Positions 9,484 to 18,643 of a DNA stretch of 64,000 bases are shown here, piece after piece (within the stretch, counting starts at the first letter, position 1; each line of letters begins with the position of its first letter). The notes below the pieces were generated by a model. It ran no database searches. It worked only from the letters and a program-made list of their open reading frames with translations, and was not told the DNA's origin. Source of the stretch: Roseobacter insulae (lineage in GTDB: Bacteria > Pseudomonadota > Alphaproteobacteria > Rhodobacterales > Rhodobacteraceae). The position numbers were made by a program, and so were the translations under genes. The DNA is taken from positions 744,001 to 808,000 of the forward strand of contig NZ_JAHXDN010000002.1 of the NCBI RefSeq assembly GCF_019375555.1. Direction: 5' to 3'.

Positions 9484-10071
9484 TCAGCCCTGTGCCGGAC
9501 CAAAGCCGAAAGCGCTCAAGCCATCCAGAACAAACTGCACCGAAAGAGCGGCCAGCAGCATCCCCAGAAGCCGGGTGACCACCGTGACGCCGGTCTTGCC
9601 AAGCGCCCGTTCGATGGGGCCGCTGGCGAGGAAGAAGGCGACGACGATCACCATCACGATACCCGTTGCGCCAAGCACCACCGCGGCCCCTTCCAGCCCG
9701 GGGCGCTGCCCCATCAGCAGGATGATGGAGGCGATGGCGCCCGGGCCCGCGATCAGCGGGATCGCCAGCGGGAAGACGGAAGGGTCGTTGTGGTCCTCTT
9801 CGCTCTGGTCCTCGCGCCGTTTGGTGCGGCGTTCAAAAAGCATGTCGAGCGCGGTAAGAAAGAGCAGGATGCCGCCCGCGACGCGGAAGGCCGCCATGGA
9901 GATGCCGACAAAGGTCAGGATGGCTTCGCCGAAGGCAGCGAAGACCAGCAGGATCGCGATGCCGACGGCAGTCGCCCGCCATGCAATGCGCCGGCGTGCC
10001 GCATCGGTCATGCCCTGGGTCAGCGCCACGAACAGCGGGGCAAGACCGATCGGGTCGATCACGACGAACAT
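9484..10071 (-). CDS. MarC family integral membrane protein
   Basis: This is a MarC/YchE-type inner-membrane protein of unknown transport role. Its motifs include VVIDPIGLAPLFVALTQG at the N-terminus and GGILLFLTALDMLF and PLAIPLIAGPGAIASIILLMG in the body. ATG 10071 would cut the first membrane helix in half. The reading frame continues upstream with the conserved residues DTAFFITAFVT, but the expected start codon (10107-10105) reads ATC, and no ATG, GTG or TTG lies between it and an in-frame stop. The true start is therefore uncertain: ATC or ATT initiation, or the shortened ATG form given here. Confidence 0.75.
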   Translation of the reverse strand: MFVVIDPIGLAPLFVALTQGMTDAARRRIAWRATAVGIAILLVFAAFGEAILTFVGISMAAFRVAGGILLFLTALDMLFERRTKRREDQSEEDHNDPSVFPLAIPLIAGPGAIASIILLMGQRPGLEGAAVVLGATGIVMVIVVAFFLASGPIERALGKTGVTVVTRLLGMLLAALSVQFVLDGLSAFGFGPAQG

Positions 10072-10130
10072 CGTGACGAAGGCGGTAATGAAGAATGCAG
10101 TATCGATGGGTCGTTCCGTTCTTTCTCATT

Positions 10131-10162
10131 GGGGCTCTGCCCCAAACCCCGGGATATTTATG
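10131..10162. repeat. Rhodobacterales-type intergenic palindrome
   Basis: GGGG-CTCTG-CCCC (10131-10143) is followed by AAACCCCGGGATATTTATG. I recall similar GGGG...CCCC..CCCGG..ATATTT modules as common between genes in Rhodobacterales. It could act as a terminator or mRNA-stabilising hairpin for the ABC-F gene to the right, or simply be a dispersed repeat. Confidence 0.45.
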
Positions 10163-10177
10163 AACCAGAGAAACCGG

Positions 10178-12040
10178 TCAGGGGGCGCTTGCCTGCTCCA
10201 GTTTTTCCAGGGCGGTCATCCACAGTGTTTCTGCCCGTTCCAGCGCGTCCATCACCTCGGCGTACTTACGGTTCCAGACTTCCAGCTCGCCCATCTTGGT
10301 GTCTTCGTAGAGTCCGGGATCCGCCAGCTTCTTTGCAAGCTTGTCGCGCATCTCGTTGAGTTTTTCCACCCGGGCCTCGGATTTGCGCGCTTCCGACTTC
10401 AGCGACAGCAAGTCTTCGCGGGTGCTGCGTTTTTTTCCGGGGCCGGGCCGGGGCTTTGCGGCGGACTTCCCGGCGGGTTTCTCCGGTGTGAGCAGCATTT
10501 TGCGGTAGGCTTCGAGGTCATCCTCATAGGGTTTGACCGTACCATCCGAGACAAGCCAGAGCCGGTCAGCCACCATCGACAGGAGGTGCATGTCGTGGCT
10601 GACGAGGATCACGGCGCCGGAGTAGGCGGTGAGCGCTTCGACCAGCGCCTCGCGGCTTTCGATGTCGAGGTGGTTTGTCGGTTCATCGAGGATCAGCAGA
10701 TGCGGTGCATGGAGCGTCGCGAGAAGCAGCGACAGCCGCGCCTTTTGCCCGCCGGAGAGCCGCCGCACCTCGGTTTCGGCCTGATCCGGGCCAAGCCCGA
10801 AACCCGCGAGCTGCGCGCGTAGTTTCGAATGCAGGACACCCGGGCGGGCCGAGATCATGTGTTGCAGCGGGGTCTCGTCAACATGCAGTTCCTCGACCTG
10901 ATGCTGGGCGAAAAAGCCGATGCGCAGCTTGTTGGACCGGACAGATTTGCCTGCCATGAGGTTCAGACGTCCGGAGAGCAGCTTGGAGAGGGTGGATTTG
11001 CCCTGGCCGTTCTTGCCCAGAAGCGCGATGCGGTCGTCCTGATCGATGCGCAGGTTCAGGCGGCTGAGCACAGGCGTATCGGTATAGCCCACGGCGCCGC
11101 CTTCGATGGAGATGATCGGCGGGGAAAGCTCTTCAGGCTCGGGAAAGGTGAAGACGCGTCTGGCGACCTGTTCCGGGCTGGCGATCATATCCATCTTTTC
11201 GATCATCTTCAGACGGGACTGTGCCTGTTTGGCCTTGGAGGCCTTGGCCTTGAACCGGTCCACGAAGGCCTGCATGTGATCGCGCCGGGCCTGCTGCTTT
11301 TTCGCCATCGCGGCCTGGACCGCGCGTTGTTCGGCGCGCTGACGGGCGAACTGATCATAGGGACCCTGATAATACGTCAACTGCCGTTCCTCCAGATGCA
11401 GGATCGCGCCGACGGCACGGTTCAGCAAGCCGCGGTCGTGGCTGATGATGATGACGGTATGCGGATACCGCGCGAGGTAGGCCTCCAGCCACAGCGCGCC
11501 CTCGAGGTCCAGGTAGTTGGTCGGTTCATCCAGCAACAGCAGGTCCGGCTGCGAAAAGAGCACCGCCGCCAGCGCCACGCGCATACGCCAGCCGCCGGAA
11601 AAATCCGAGCATGGCATCTGCTGCTCGGCGTCATCGAACCCAAGCCCCTTGAGGATCGTCGCCGCGCGGGCTTCGGCTGACCATGCATCGATGTCGGCAA
11701 GGCGTGTCTGCACCTCGGAGATCCGGGCGGGGTCCGTGGCGGTTTCGGCCTCGCGCATCAGCGCTGCGCGTTCCGTGTCGGCCTCAAGCACGGTATCGAG
11801 CAGGGAGGTCGCAGACGAGGGCACTTCTTGCGCCACGCCGCCGATCCTGGCGCGGCTGGGCAACGAGATCGTGCCGCCGTCGAGACCGAGCTCGCCGCGG
11901 ATGATCTGGAAGAGCGTCGTTTTGCCTGCACCGTTGCGGCCCACCAGTCCGACCTTGTGCCCATCGGGGATGACGGCACTTGCCCCTTCGAACAGAGGCC
12001 TGCCCTCGACGGAATAGCTTATGTCAGAAATGCGTAACAT
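10178..12040 (-). CDS. ABC-F family ATPase (Uup/YheS-like)
   Basis: This is a soluble ABC-F protein with two nucleotide-binding domains and no membrane domain. Such proteins act on the ribosome (translation factors of the EttA, Uup or YheS type). Domain 1 has Walker A GLVGRNGAGKTTL, signature FSGGWRMR and Walker B LLLLDEPTNYLDL. Domain 2 has Walker A LLGKNGQGKSTL, signature LSGGQKARL and LLILDEPTNHLDI. A linker rich in Lys/Arg/Gln and a C-terminal coiled coil (about 540-620) are present. The frame is open upstream to 12370, but homology starts at MLRISDISYSVEGRPLF, so ATG 12040 (620 residues) was taken. Confidence 0.92.
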   Translation of the reverse strand: MLRISDISYSVEGRPLFEGASAVIPDGHKVGLVGRNGAGKTTLFQIIRGELGLDGGTISLPSRARIGGVAQEVPSSATSLLDTVLEADTERAALMREAETATDPARISEVQTRLADIDAWSAEARAATILKGLGFDDAEQQMPCSDFSGGWRMRVALAAVLFSQPDLLLLDEPTNYLDLEGALWLEAYLARYPHTVIIISHDRGLLNRAVGAILHLEERQLTYYQGPYDQFARQRAEQRAVQAAMAKKQQARRDHMQAFVDRFKAKASKAKQAQSRLKMIEKMDMIASPEQVARRVFTFPEPEELSPPIISIEGGAVGYTDTPVLSRLNLRIDQDDRIALLGKNGQGKSTLSKLLSGRLNLMAGKSVRSNKLRIGFFAQHQVEELHVDETPLQHMISARPGVLHSKLRAQLAGFGLGPDQAETEVRRLSGGQKARLSLLLATLHAPHLLILDEPTNHLDIESREALVEALTAYSGAVILVSHDMHLLSMVADRLWLVSDGTVKPYEDDLEAYRKMLLTPEKPAGKSAAKPRPGPGKKRSTREDLLSLKSEARKSEARVEKLNEMRDKLAKKLADPGLYEDTKMGELEVWNRKYAEVMDALERAETLWMTALEKLEQASAP

Positions 12041-12269
12041 GGCGGCTGCACTGAACCACGGGTGCGGACATGTCAATGCGCGCTTTGCGATATCTGCGGG
12101 TTCTTCGCGGGGCTGGGGGCTGTTATCGGAAAATCCACGACCGCAGGTGGTTAAAAATGGTGCCGCATCTTTCTGTCGACTGACCATCTGACCGGGATAA
12201 TAAAGGCCTTTCCCCGGGGTATGTCCCATGCTAGACGCGCCGCAAATTAACCCCTGCAGGAGACCATCC

Positions 12270-12692
12270 ATGGCCCTTGAGCGCACATTCTCGATCATCA
12301 AACCCGATGCAACACGCCGCAACCTGACTGGCAAGATCAACGCCAAGTTCGAAGACGCGGGACTGCGCATTGTAGCTCAGAAACGCATCCACATGACCAA
12401 GGAGCAGGCCGGCGTTTTCTATGCGGTCCATGCCGAGCGTCCGTTTTACGACGAGCTGTGCGAGTTCATGGCCTCCGCGCCGGTGATTGTGCAGGTGCTT
12501 GAGGGCGAAAGTGCCATCACCAAGAACCGCGAAGTCATGGGCGCCACGAACCCTGCTGACGCGGCACCGGGCACCATCCGCGCCGAATTTGCCGAAAGCG
12601 TTGGTGAGAATTCGGTGCATGGCTCTGATGCGCCAGAAACAGCTGCGGTAGAGATCGCGTATTTCTTCTCCGGCATGGAGCTTGTGGGTTAA
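12270..12692 (+). CDS. ndk: Nucleoside-diphosphate kinase
   Basis: Ndk transfers the gamma phosphate from ATP to NDPs and dNDPs through a phosphohistidine and balances NTP pools. The 140-residue protein has the normal family length, with [15 protein letters not shown] at the N-terminus and [11 protein letters not shown]. The active-site signature is [12 protein letters not shown], with the phosphorylated His about residue 117. ATG 12270 follows AGGAGA at good spacing. A strong terminator follows. It is divergent from the ABC-F gene. Confidence 0.97.
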   Translation: MALERTFSIIKPDATRRNLTGKINAKFEDAGLRIVAQKRIHMTKEQAGVFYAVHAERPFYDELCEFMASAPVIVQVLEGESAITKNREVMGATNPADAAPGTIRAEFAESVGENSVHGSDAPETAAVEIAYFFSGMELVG

Positions 12693-12722
12693 GCCACGGC
12701 TTCGCAGAGTAAAACATGACAG

Positions 12723-12749
12723 GGTCCGCCATCTGGCGGGCCTTTTTTT
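12723..12749 (+). terminator. Intrinsic terminator of ndk
   Basis: GGTCCGCC (12723-12730) pairs with GGCGGGCC (12735-12742) around ATCT and is followed by seven T residues. The next gene to the right is convergent and starts its stop codon just after the T-run. Confidence 0.88.
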
Positions 12750-12750
12750 G

Positions 12751-13080
12751 TCAGGAGGTTGGCCTCACGCCAATCTGGTCCATCATGCGCTCGAAGGCAT
12801 TGAGATCCTGATCAAAGGCGCTTGCCTTGATTGCGTCGAACCGGGCGCGCGGCTTGGCCTTTTCCACGCCGTTGCAATCGTTCCAGGGGCGGTTTTGCAG
12901 CCCCATCACCAAGACGTAGTATCCGATGAAATGGGGTTTCGTTCCTGCCCGCAGCAGCTTTGCATAGGCATCATCGGGACCAAGGGCGCGCAGCTCTTCG
13001 GCCGAATTTATGCCTGCGGCGGTGCAGGCGGCCTCAAAGGCCGGGCCGAGGTTGCGGATGGAAGAAACAGGTGTCGCCAT
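12751..13080 (-). CDS. TfoX/Sxy C-terminal domain protein
   Basis: This 109-residue protein matches the helical C-terminal domain of TfoX/Sxy competence regulators: SSIRNLGPAFEAACTAAGI, SAEELRALGPDDAYAKLL and KPHFIGYYVLVMGLQNRPWNDC. The N-terminal TfoX domain is absent, as in many alphaproteobacterial stand-alone versions. A role in competence cannot be inferred from this domain alone. ATG 13080 (MATPVSS) is preferred to the upstream in-frame ATG 13092. Confidence 0.75.
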   Translation of the reverse strand: MATPVSSIRNLGPAFEAACTAAGINSAEELRALGPDDAYAKLLRAGTKPHFIGYYVLVMGLQNRPWNDCNGVEKAKPRARFDAIKASAFDQDLNAFERMMDQIGVRPTS

Positions 13081-13130
13081 GCCCCTGACCATAGGCGGTC
13101 CGGGGCGTGGTTGTCACCCGCAAGCTGGCT

Positions 13131-13232
13131 TTAAAGGCTTGCGTAATCCGTGATCGGCGGCGGGGGCGGCGGCGGGGGTTTACTGCCCTGCGTTGGCGGG
13201 TTTTTGGGAGGTTTTGGTTTCTCTTTAGACAT
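13131..13232 (-). CDS. Proline-rich microprotein, 33 residues
   Basis: A short frame runs from ATG 13232 to TAA 13131. Its leader contains AGGAAAC about 6 nt upstream of the ATG, a good ribosome binding site. The product is basic and proline-rich: MSKEKPKPPKNPPTQG, then a run of eight prolines, then ITDYASL. It has no signal peptide or membrane segment. It lies alone between the TfoX-domain gene and galM, on the same strand. Function is unknown, and it could be chance. The ribosome binding site and the isolated position support a real gene. Confidence 0.5.
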   Translation of the reverse strand: MSKEKPKPPKNPPTQGSKPPPPPPPPITDYASL

Positions 13233-13340
13233 ATCAGGTTTCCTTTGCGCGTCGTGGCAGACGTACGCGATAAACCCTAATATGCCCTTCTTTTCTGCCG
13301 GTTACGGGGCAGCCCGGTGACGAGAAAATGTCATTCGACT

Positions 13341-14288
13341 TCAATTATTGGTAAACCGGTACAGCGTTTCCTGACTGTAATGCGCACCCGCGGTCAGTGA
13401 AATCCGTGGAAATTCAGGGTGGTTCGGCGCGTCGGGCCAGCCCTGGGGCTCCAGTGCAATCCCTGCAAATGGGCCGATTTTCTGACGCTGCAGCGCTTTT
13501 GGCGCCGCGTCGGGTAATCCGCTGCCATTGTATACCTGTAGTCCCGGTTCGGTGGTCTCAATTCCGAGTGTCAGCCCGTTCGAGCCGGTCAGCGACGCCG
13601 CACGGCGCGGTGCTGCGGTGGCGGCGCGCGACAGGCACAGGTTGGCATCGAGCGACCGATCCACCGGAACGGACCGGGGCGTGCGGAAATCGTAGGATGT
13701 TCCGGCGACGGGGGTGATCTGACCTGTCGGCAGACCTGCACCTGTGACCGGCAGGTAGCTCTCCGCGTCGATTTGCAGCCGGTGGCGCGACACATCCCGA
13801 TGGCCGTCCAGGCACCAGTAAGGATGATGGGCCACGTTCATGACGGTGTCGCGATCGCTTGATGCGGTGATCGTCAGGGCGAGGGTGGCGCCGGGCAGAA
13901 GGTCATACCGGGCAGCAATGACGCGCCGCCCCGGCAATCCGTTTGCCATATGGGGCAGTTCCAGTTGCAGGGTCACACTGCGCGCCGACTGGCGGCTGAC
14001 GTTCCATTCCAGTGCGTGAAAGCCATGGTCGCCACTGTGCAGGCATGTTGTCCCCTCGTTTGCGGGCATCCGGTAGCACCGGGAGCCGATCTGGACCCGC
14101 CCGTCCGCGACCCGGTTTGCCACGGGGCCAACAAGCGCCCCGGCATAGATCGGGCAAGCTTCAAAAGAAGCGGCCTGCTCAAAACCAAGGGTCAGACTGT
14201 GGCGAATGCCTTTCATCCAGAGCCCCGCGAGGGTCGCGCCGCGTGGAAGAATATGCGCCTCCAGCATGTCGGAGGTCAGAACGATCAT
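13341..14288 (-). CDS. Aldose 1-epimerase family protein (galactose mutarotase-like)
   Basis: Members interconvert the alpha and beta anomers of aldoses. The 315-residue protein has the beta-sandwich motifs expected: GALVGPVANRVADGR, CLHSGDHGFHALEW, the catalytic His region VMNVAHHPYWCLDGH and the C-terminal acid motif ALEPQGWPDAPNHPEFP, which carries the catalytic Glu. Substrate specificity cannot be read from the sequence, and no sugar catabolic genes flank it. ATG 14288 starts at the conserved N-terminus. Confidence 0.85.
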   Translation of the reverse strand: MIVLTSDMLEAHILPRGATLAGLWMKGIRHSLTLGFEQAASFEACPIYAGALVGPVANRVADGRVQIGSRCYRMPANEGTTCLHSGDHGFHALEWNVSRQSARSVTLQLELPHMANGLPGRRVIAARYDLLPGATLALTITASSDRDTVMNVAHHPYWCLDGHRDVSRHRLQIDAESYLPVTGAGLPTGQITPVAGTSYDFRTPRSVPVDRSLDANLCLSRAATAAPRRAASLTGSNGLTLGIETTEPGLQVYNGSGLPDAAPKALQRQKIGPFAGIALEPQGWPDAPNHPEFPRISLTAGAHYSQETLYRFTNN

Positions 14289-14368
14289 GGATATTTGGCC
14301 TCGGCGAGTCGATGACGGACAATGACTTGTGCCATCTGTCCGCCGGAACGCAAAGCTGACCTGTGGCG

Positions 14369-15046
14369 CTAGGCGCCCGGAAGTGTCAGCGGTCTGGGGC
14401 GGAATTCGTGCTCAAGATAGGTTTGCGACGGTTCTGCGTGCCCGATGCCCGCATTGAAAATGAAGCGTTTGAGCAATTCAGTCTGAAACTCGAACTCCCG
14501 CGCCCGGTCGGCGAACCCGTTTGGCAGATGATCGCGCGTGTCGACCTGTGCGTATTCAAGATCACGGCACATGTTCAAGAGCGGCAGGCAGATATCAGCA
14601 AGCACGTTGGTGGCAAGCTTTTCCGCGTGGTTTGTGTAGGGCTCCATGAATCCGATGTCGGGCAGAAAGGCAAGGTTCAACGCGCCGAGAAACTCCTTGA
14701 ACCGGAAAATCGCGTTTCGCATCCCGTCTTTCACTTCCATGATCAGCACGTGCACGCCGGACAGGGCGATCCCCGGAAGTTCCACGAGAAATTCGGGCAC
14801 GGACAGAACATGCGCGCCATCGGGGATGGTGGCGAGGCATTTGCGTACCGCATGCGCTAGCTTGTCCACGAAGATCGTGTCCAGCGTGCTTTTGTCCTGA
14901 AAGGATACGCGATTGCGCAGCCCGCGCGCGAGCACTTCGCAAGATCGCACGGTAACTGTCTGATCGTCTTTGAGGATCAGGTTGATGGTGAGTGTTCTTT
15001 CGGACAAATCCGAGGACAAAGGTACAACGCTATCGGGACTCATCAT
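14369..15046 (-). CDS. Hypothetical protein divergent from CheB/CheR fusion
   Basis: This 225-residue protein matches no family I recognise. It begins with two adjacent ATGs (15046 and 15043) behind ACGGAT. The frame is open further upstream, but that part has non-coding character. The product is soluble and of mixed charge. The N-terminal half is beta-prone (ERTLTINLILKDDQTVTVRS) and the centre contains AHVLSVPEFLVELPG and HVLIMEVKDGMRNAIFRFKEF. No signal peptide is evident. It shares a 245-bp intergenic region with the divergent CheB-CheR-PAS gene, so a regulatory or partner role is possible but unproven. Confidence 0.65.
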   Translation of the reverse strand: MMSPDSVVPLSSDLSERTLTINLILKDDQTVTVRSCEVLARGLRNRVSFQDKSTLDTIFVDKLAHAVRKCLATIPDGAHVLSVPEFLVELPGIALSGVHVLIMEVKDGMRNAIFRFKEFLGALNLAFLPDIGFMEPYTNHAEKLATNVLADICLPLLNMCRDLEYAQVDTRDHLPNGFADRAREFEFQTELLKRFIFNAGIGHAEPSQTYLEHEFRPRPLTLPGA

Positions 15047-15291
15047 GCATATTATCCGTGGGTTCAAATGTTTCGCCCACAATGCCTGCATTTTTGTAGT
15101 CAAAGGTAAACGGTGCGTACGGTACCCGTTGCGCAACATGCACAAAATAATTAAGGGCCCTGTAGCTTGTGGTTGAAACTGCACCAGGTAGGTTAATATT
15201 TTGCAACTAGGGGTTGCCAAATACAGGCTAAAGATGGGTATCATACTGCAGACGCAATCTGGGATTGCTGTCAAGTCGGGGAGTGACGCGT

Positions 15292-18200
15292 GTGGACGGG
15301 GCTGACAACGAAGAACTGACGATCATTGGCATTGGCTCCTCTGCCGGGGGGCTGGAAGCGATACGCGAACTGGTCGCGACACTGCCCACCGATCTGAAAG
15401 TGGCCTATGTCGTTGTTCAGCACATGTCACCCCATCACAAAAGCCTGATGACGGAACTGGTCGCCCGCCAGACGAGCCTGATGGTACGTGACGTCGTTGA
15501 CGGCTCGCAGCCAGAACCCAATGTGATTTACGTAACCCCCCCCAAAACCGACGTGGTCTACGAGGATGGCAAGCTCTGCCTTGTCGACCCAAGCCACGAA
15601 GTTGCCTCGCCCAAACCATCGGTTGACCGGTTCCTTCTGAGCCTTGCCGATACTCACGGTGAAAAGTCGATGGCGATCATTCTGTCGGGAACCGGCACGG
15701 ATGGGGCCTACGGGGTTCAGGCCATCCGCGAAGCGGGCGGCATCACCATCGCGCAGGACACCGAAAGTGCGAAATACGACGGTATGCCGATGGCCGCCAT
15801 GCAGACCGGGTGTGTCGATCTGGTGCTGCGGCCCTTTGAGATAGGTACGCACCTGCAGAAAATCCTGACATCGCCGCGTGATTTTGATGCTTTCCGGCAG
15901 GAAACCTCGGAAAAAAGCCCGGCCTCTGATCTGTTGCAGATCCTGCTGGCGCGCACCCGGGTTGATTTCCGCGAGTACAAACAAACCACCATCAACCGCC
16001 GGATCGAGCGGCGCATGGTCGCCCTCGGCATCGACAGTCACGAGGATTACACGCAGTTCTGCCGCGTCAATCCGAACGCCGTTGACGCGCTCTTCAAGGA
16101 TCTTCTGATCTCCGTCACCCGCTTTTTCCGAGACAAAGGCGAGTTCGAGGCGCTGAGGGAGCTGCTGCCGGCGCTGTTGAAAAAGAAGTCGAACACACCA
16201 TTTCGCGTATGGATAGCCGGCTGTGCGACGGGCGAAGAGGCATACTCCATCGCCATCCTGCTGTGCGAGGCGCTGGGCGGCGCCAAGGTGCAACTGAAAG
16301 ACCACGTGCAAATCTTTGCCACCGACATCGACAAGGACGCTCTGGAGGTCGCGCGCAAGGGCGTTTACGGCATGGCCGCGCTGAATGACATTCCCAAGGA
16401 TTTGTCGGACAGGTATTTCATCCAGCAAAACGACGGCATCCGGGTCATTGACTCGCTGCGGTCCGCCATTCTCTTCTCAGATCATAACGTCTGTCAGGAC
16501 CCACCGTTCCAGAAGGTCGACCTGCTGTGCTGCCGCAACCTGCTGATCTACTTTGGCAACGCGCTTCAGCACAAGGTCATGTCGCGCTTTCATTATGCGC
16601 TGACAGACAGCTCACTGATGTTTCTTGGCACCGCTGAAACCGTTGCCGGGTCGGATGAGCTGTTTATCCAGGACAGCCAGTCGGCCCATATCTATCGCCG
16701 CCGCTCCATAAGGCGATCGGAACACACGCCGTTTTCCAACGCGCGCAACGTGCCGCAATCGCGTGGCGTGAAACCCACCGCGCCGACCCCGCCCGGATAT
16801 TCGACCGACCGGCAGATGTTCGAAGCTCTGGCGCTGGCGCTGGGTAAAAACTCCGTTTTGGTCACGGATGAGTATTCCATCGTACGCATTTACGGCAATG
16901 TCAGTTCGTTCATCGAGATGAACGAGTCGAGCAACCTGAAAATGCACATTGATCTGTTGCGCAGACCGTTCCGCGAGGAAGCCCGCAGCCTGGTGACGCT
17001 GGCGCTCAAGAACGGCGAGCATCGCTCGGGCGTACGCCATTTGCTGGCCGAGGACGATGACGCCGAAATTCGGCTGGATGTGTATCCGATCATCGCGCGG
17101 GATCTGAACGAACGCGCGGCGCTTGTTGTGTTCAGCGAAGTGCAGGTCGACCGGGCCAAGGGCTTCGAGAACAAAGAGTCCTCGGATGACGAGACCTTCG
17201 AGAGTGACCGGATCAGGTTGTTGGAGGATGAGGTCGCGACCACGCGTGAAGCGCTGCAACAGACGATTGAGGAGCTGGAAACCTCCAACGAGGAATTGCA
17301 GTCGCTGAACGAAGAGCTGCAATCGACGAATGAGGAACTGCAGGCCACCAACGAGGAGTTGGAAACCTCCAACGAAGAACTGCAATCAACCAACGAGGAA
17401 CTGATCACCGTCAACGAGGAGTTGCAGGTGACCGCGGCGGAACTGAGCGGGCGCACGGGCGAGCTGATGTCCGTTCTGGAAACCGCGCCGCTGGCGATCA
17501 TGGTGCTGGATACCGCGTTGCAGATCTCGCAGGCGACCAACGCGGCCGCGGAAATGTTTGGCCTGTCGCGCCCGGTGTCGAACCCGCACATCAGCCAATG
17601 CATCCTGCCGGAGAACTGCCCGTCTCTGGCGCCGATCTGCAACGAGACCCTCAAGCTCGGGGAGCCGATTTCCCGGGAGTTCACCTCCAGAGGTTCGCGT
17701 TTCAAGCTGACGTGTTCGCCGTTCTTTGACATGCGCGGCCAGATGAAGGGCTCTACCATGGTGGTTTCCGAATTCCCGGGACTGGCACAGGAAATGGACC
17801 TGATCCTCGATCACGCTCAAATTTTCATGCTGAACCGGACGCTGGACGGCACCATCCTGCGGATCAGTGAGAAATCGGCCAACTTGCTGGGAACCACGCG
17901 CCAGGACGCGGAAGGCAAGAACTTCTTCAAGCTGGCCAACAAGGCCACTGCGACGGCCGTGCGTGAACGCGATAACCTGTTGATGGACAGCAAATCGGGC
18001 CGGTTGCGCCATGTGAACGCGGTCATCTCCAAAGACGATGGCGCGACAGCCTGGATGAGCACGGAGAATTTCATCTTCGCCGATCCCTCCCAGAGTTCTT
18101 CGTCGATTTACTCCGTCGGAACGGACATCACACAGGTCGTTGCGGCGCGGAACGAGGCGGAGGAAGCGGTCACACAGCTGCACTTGCTGCAGGAACTTGC

Positions 18201-18528
18201 AAAGATCGGTTTCTGGTCGCTGGATCTGAAGACGGACGAATTGCACTGGTCTTCGGAAGTGTACCGCATTCATGGCGAAGACCCGTCATCGCCGCCGCCT
18301 GATCTTGAAGCGGGGTTGAAGTATTACCATCCGGAAGATCGCGATCTGGTGCGCAAGCACATCGGGCGGGTTGCTCAAAATGGTGGTGATTTCAAATTCG
18401 AGCACCGTATCGTCAACCGCGCCGGCGATACGGTCGAGGTTGAATCCTTCGGCCTCGCGCGCGCCGATCAATCCGGTGAAATCACCAAGATCATCGGTGT
18501 CTTCCGCGCCCTGTCCGAGGCGGGATAA
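15292..18528 (+). CDS. CheB-CheR-PAS fusion protein (methylesterase/methyltransferase-like)
   Basis: This is a 1078-residue multidomain signalling protein. The N-terminal CheB methylesterase domain has [15 protein letters not shown] (Ser), [12 protein letters not shown] (His) and [12 protein letters not shown] (Asp). A CheR methyltransferase follows with NRRIERRM and the SAM motif [17 protein letters not shown]. Then comes a long heptad-like coiled coil built from repeated NEEL units (residues about 650-715). At least two PAS domains end the protein. No histidine kinase domain is attached. Family members are thought to link methylation to sensing or kinase partners, and no chemoreceptors flank this gene. 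GTG 15292 was chosen from its GGGGAG ribosome site. Earlier in-frame TTG 15265 and GTG 15283 are alternatives. Confidence 0.88.
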   Translation: MDGADNEELTIIGIGSSAGGLEAIRELVATLPTDLKVAYVVVQHMSPHHKSLMTELVARQTSLMVRDVVDGSQPEPNVIYVTPPKTDVVYEDGKLCLVDPSHEVASPKPSVDRFLLSLADTHGEKSMAIILSGTGTDGAYGVQAIREAGGITIAQDTESAKYDGMPMAAMQTGCVDLVLRPFEIGTHLQKILTSPRDFDAFRQETSEKSPASDLLQILLARTRVDFREYKQTTINRRIERRMVALGIDSHEDYTQFCRVNPNAVDALFKDLLISVTRFFRDKGEFEALRELLPALLKKKSNTPFRVWIAGCATGEEAYSIAILLCEALGGAKVQLKDHVQIFATDIDKDALEVARKGVYGMAALNDIPKDLSDRYFIQQNDGIRVIDSLRSAILFSDHNVCQDPPFQKVDLLCCRNLLIYFGNALQHKVMSRFHYALTDSSLMFLGTAETVAGSDELFIQDSQSAHIYRRRSIRRSEHTPFSNARNVPQSRGVKPTAPTPPGYSTDRQMFEALALALGKNSVLVTDEYSIVRIYGNVSSFIEMNESSNLKMHIDLLRRPFREEARSLVTLALKNGEHRSGVRHLLAEDDDAEIRLDVYPIIARDLNERAALVVFSEVQVDRAKGFENKESSDDETFESDRIRLLEDEVATTREALQQTIEELETSNEELQSLNEELQSTNEELQATNEELETSNEELQSTNEELITVNEELQVTAAELSGRTGELMSVLETAPLAIMVLDTALQISQATNAAAEMFGLSRPVSNPHISQCILPENCPSLAPICNETLKLGEPISREFTSRGSRFKLTCSPFFDMRGQMKGSTMVVSEFPGLAQEMDLILDHAQIFMLNRTLDGTILRISEKSANLLGTTRQDAEGKNFFKLANKATATAVRERDNLLMDSKSGRLRHVNAVISKDDGATAWMSTENFIFADPSQSSSSIYSVGTDITQVVAARNEAEEAVTQLHLLQELAKIGFWSLDLKTDELHWSSEVYRIHGEDPSSPPPDLEAGLKYYHPEDRDLVRKHIGRVAQNGGDFKFEHRIVNRAGDTVEVESFGLARADQSGEITKIIGVFRALSEAG

Positions 18529-18643
18529 CGTATCGCAACCGTTTGGCTTTGCATTTTCAGTGACCGGTATGCTGCGGGTTTCGCCTTGACCGCCCAGTTA
18601 AACCCGCGCATCTATGAAAAAAAAGCCAAACGGGAGATCAAGG

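Noticed and set aside
12041-12370. N-terminal extension of the ABC-F protein
   Set aside because: No conservation pattern, runs into the divergent ndk leader and gene; MLRISDISYS at 12040 is the family start.
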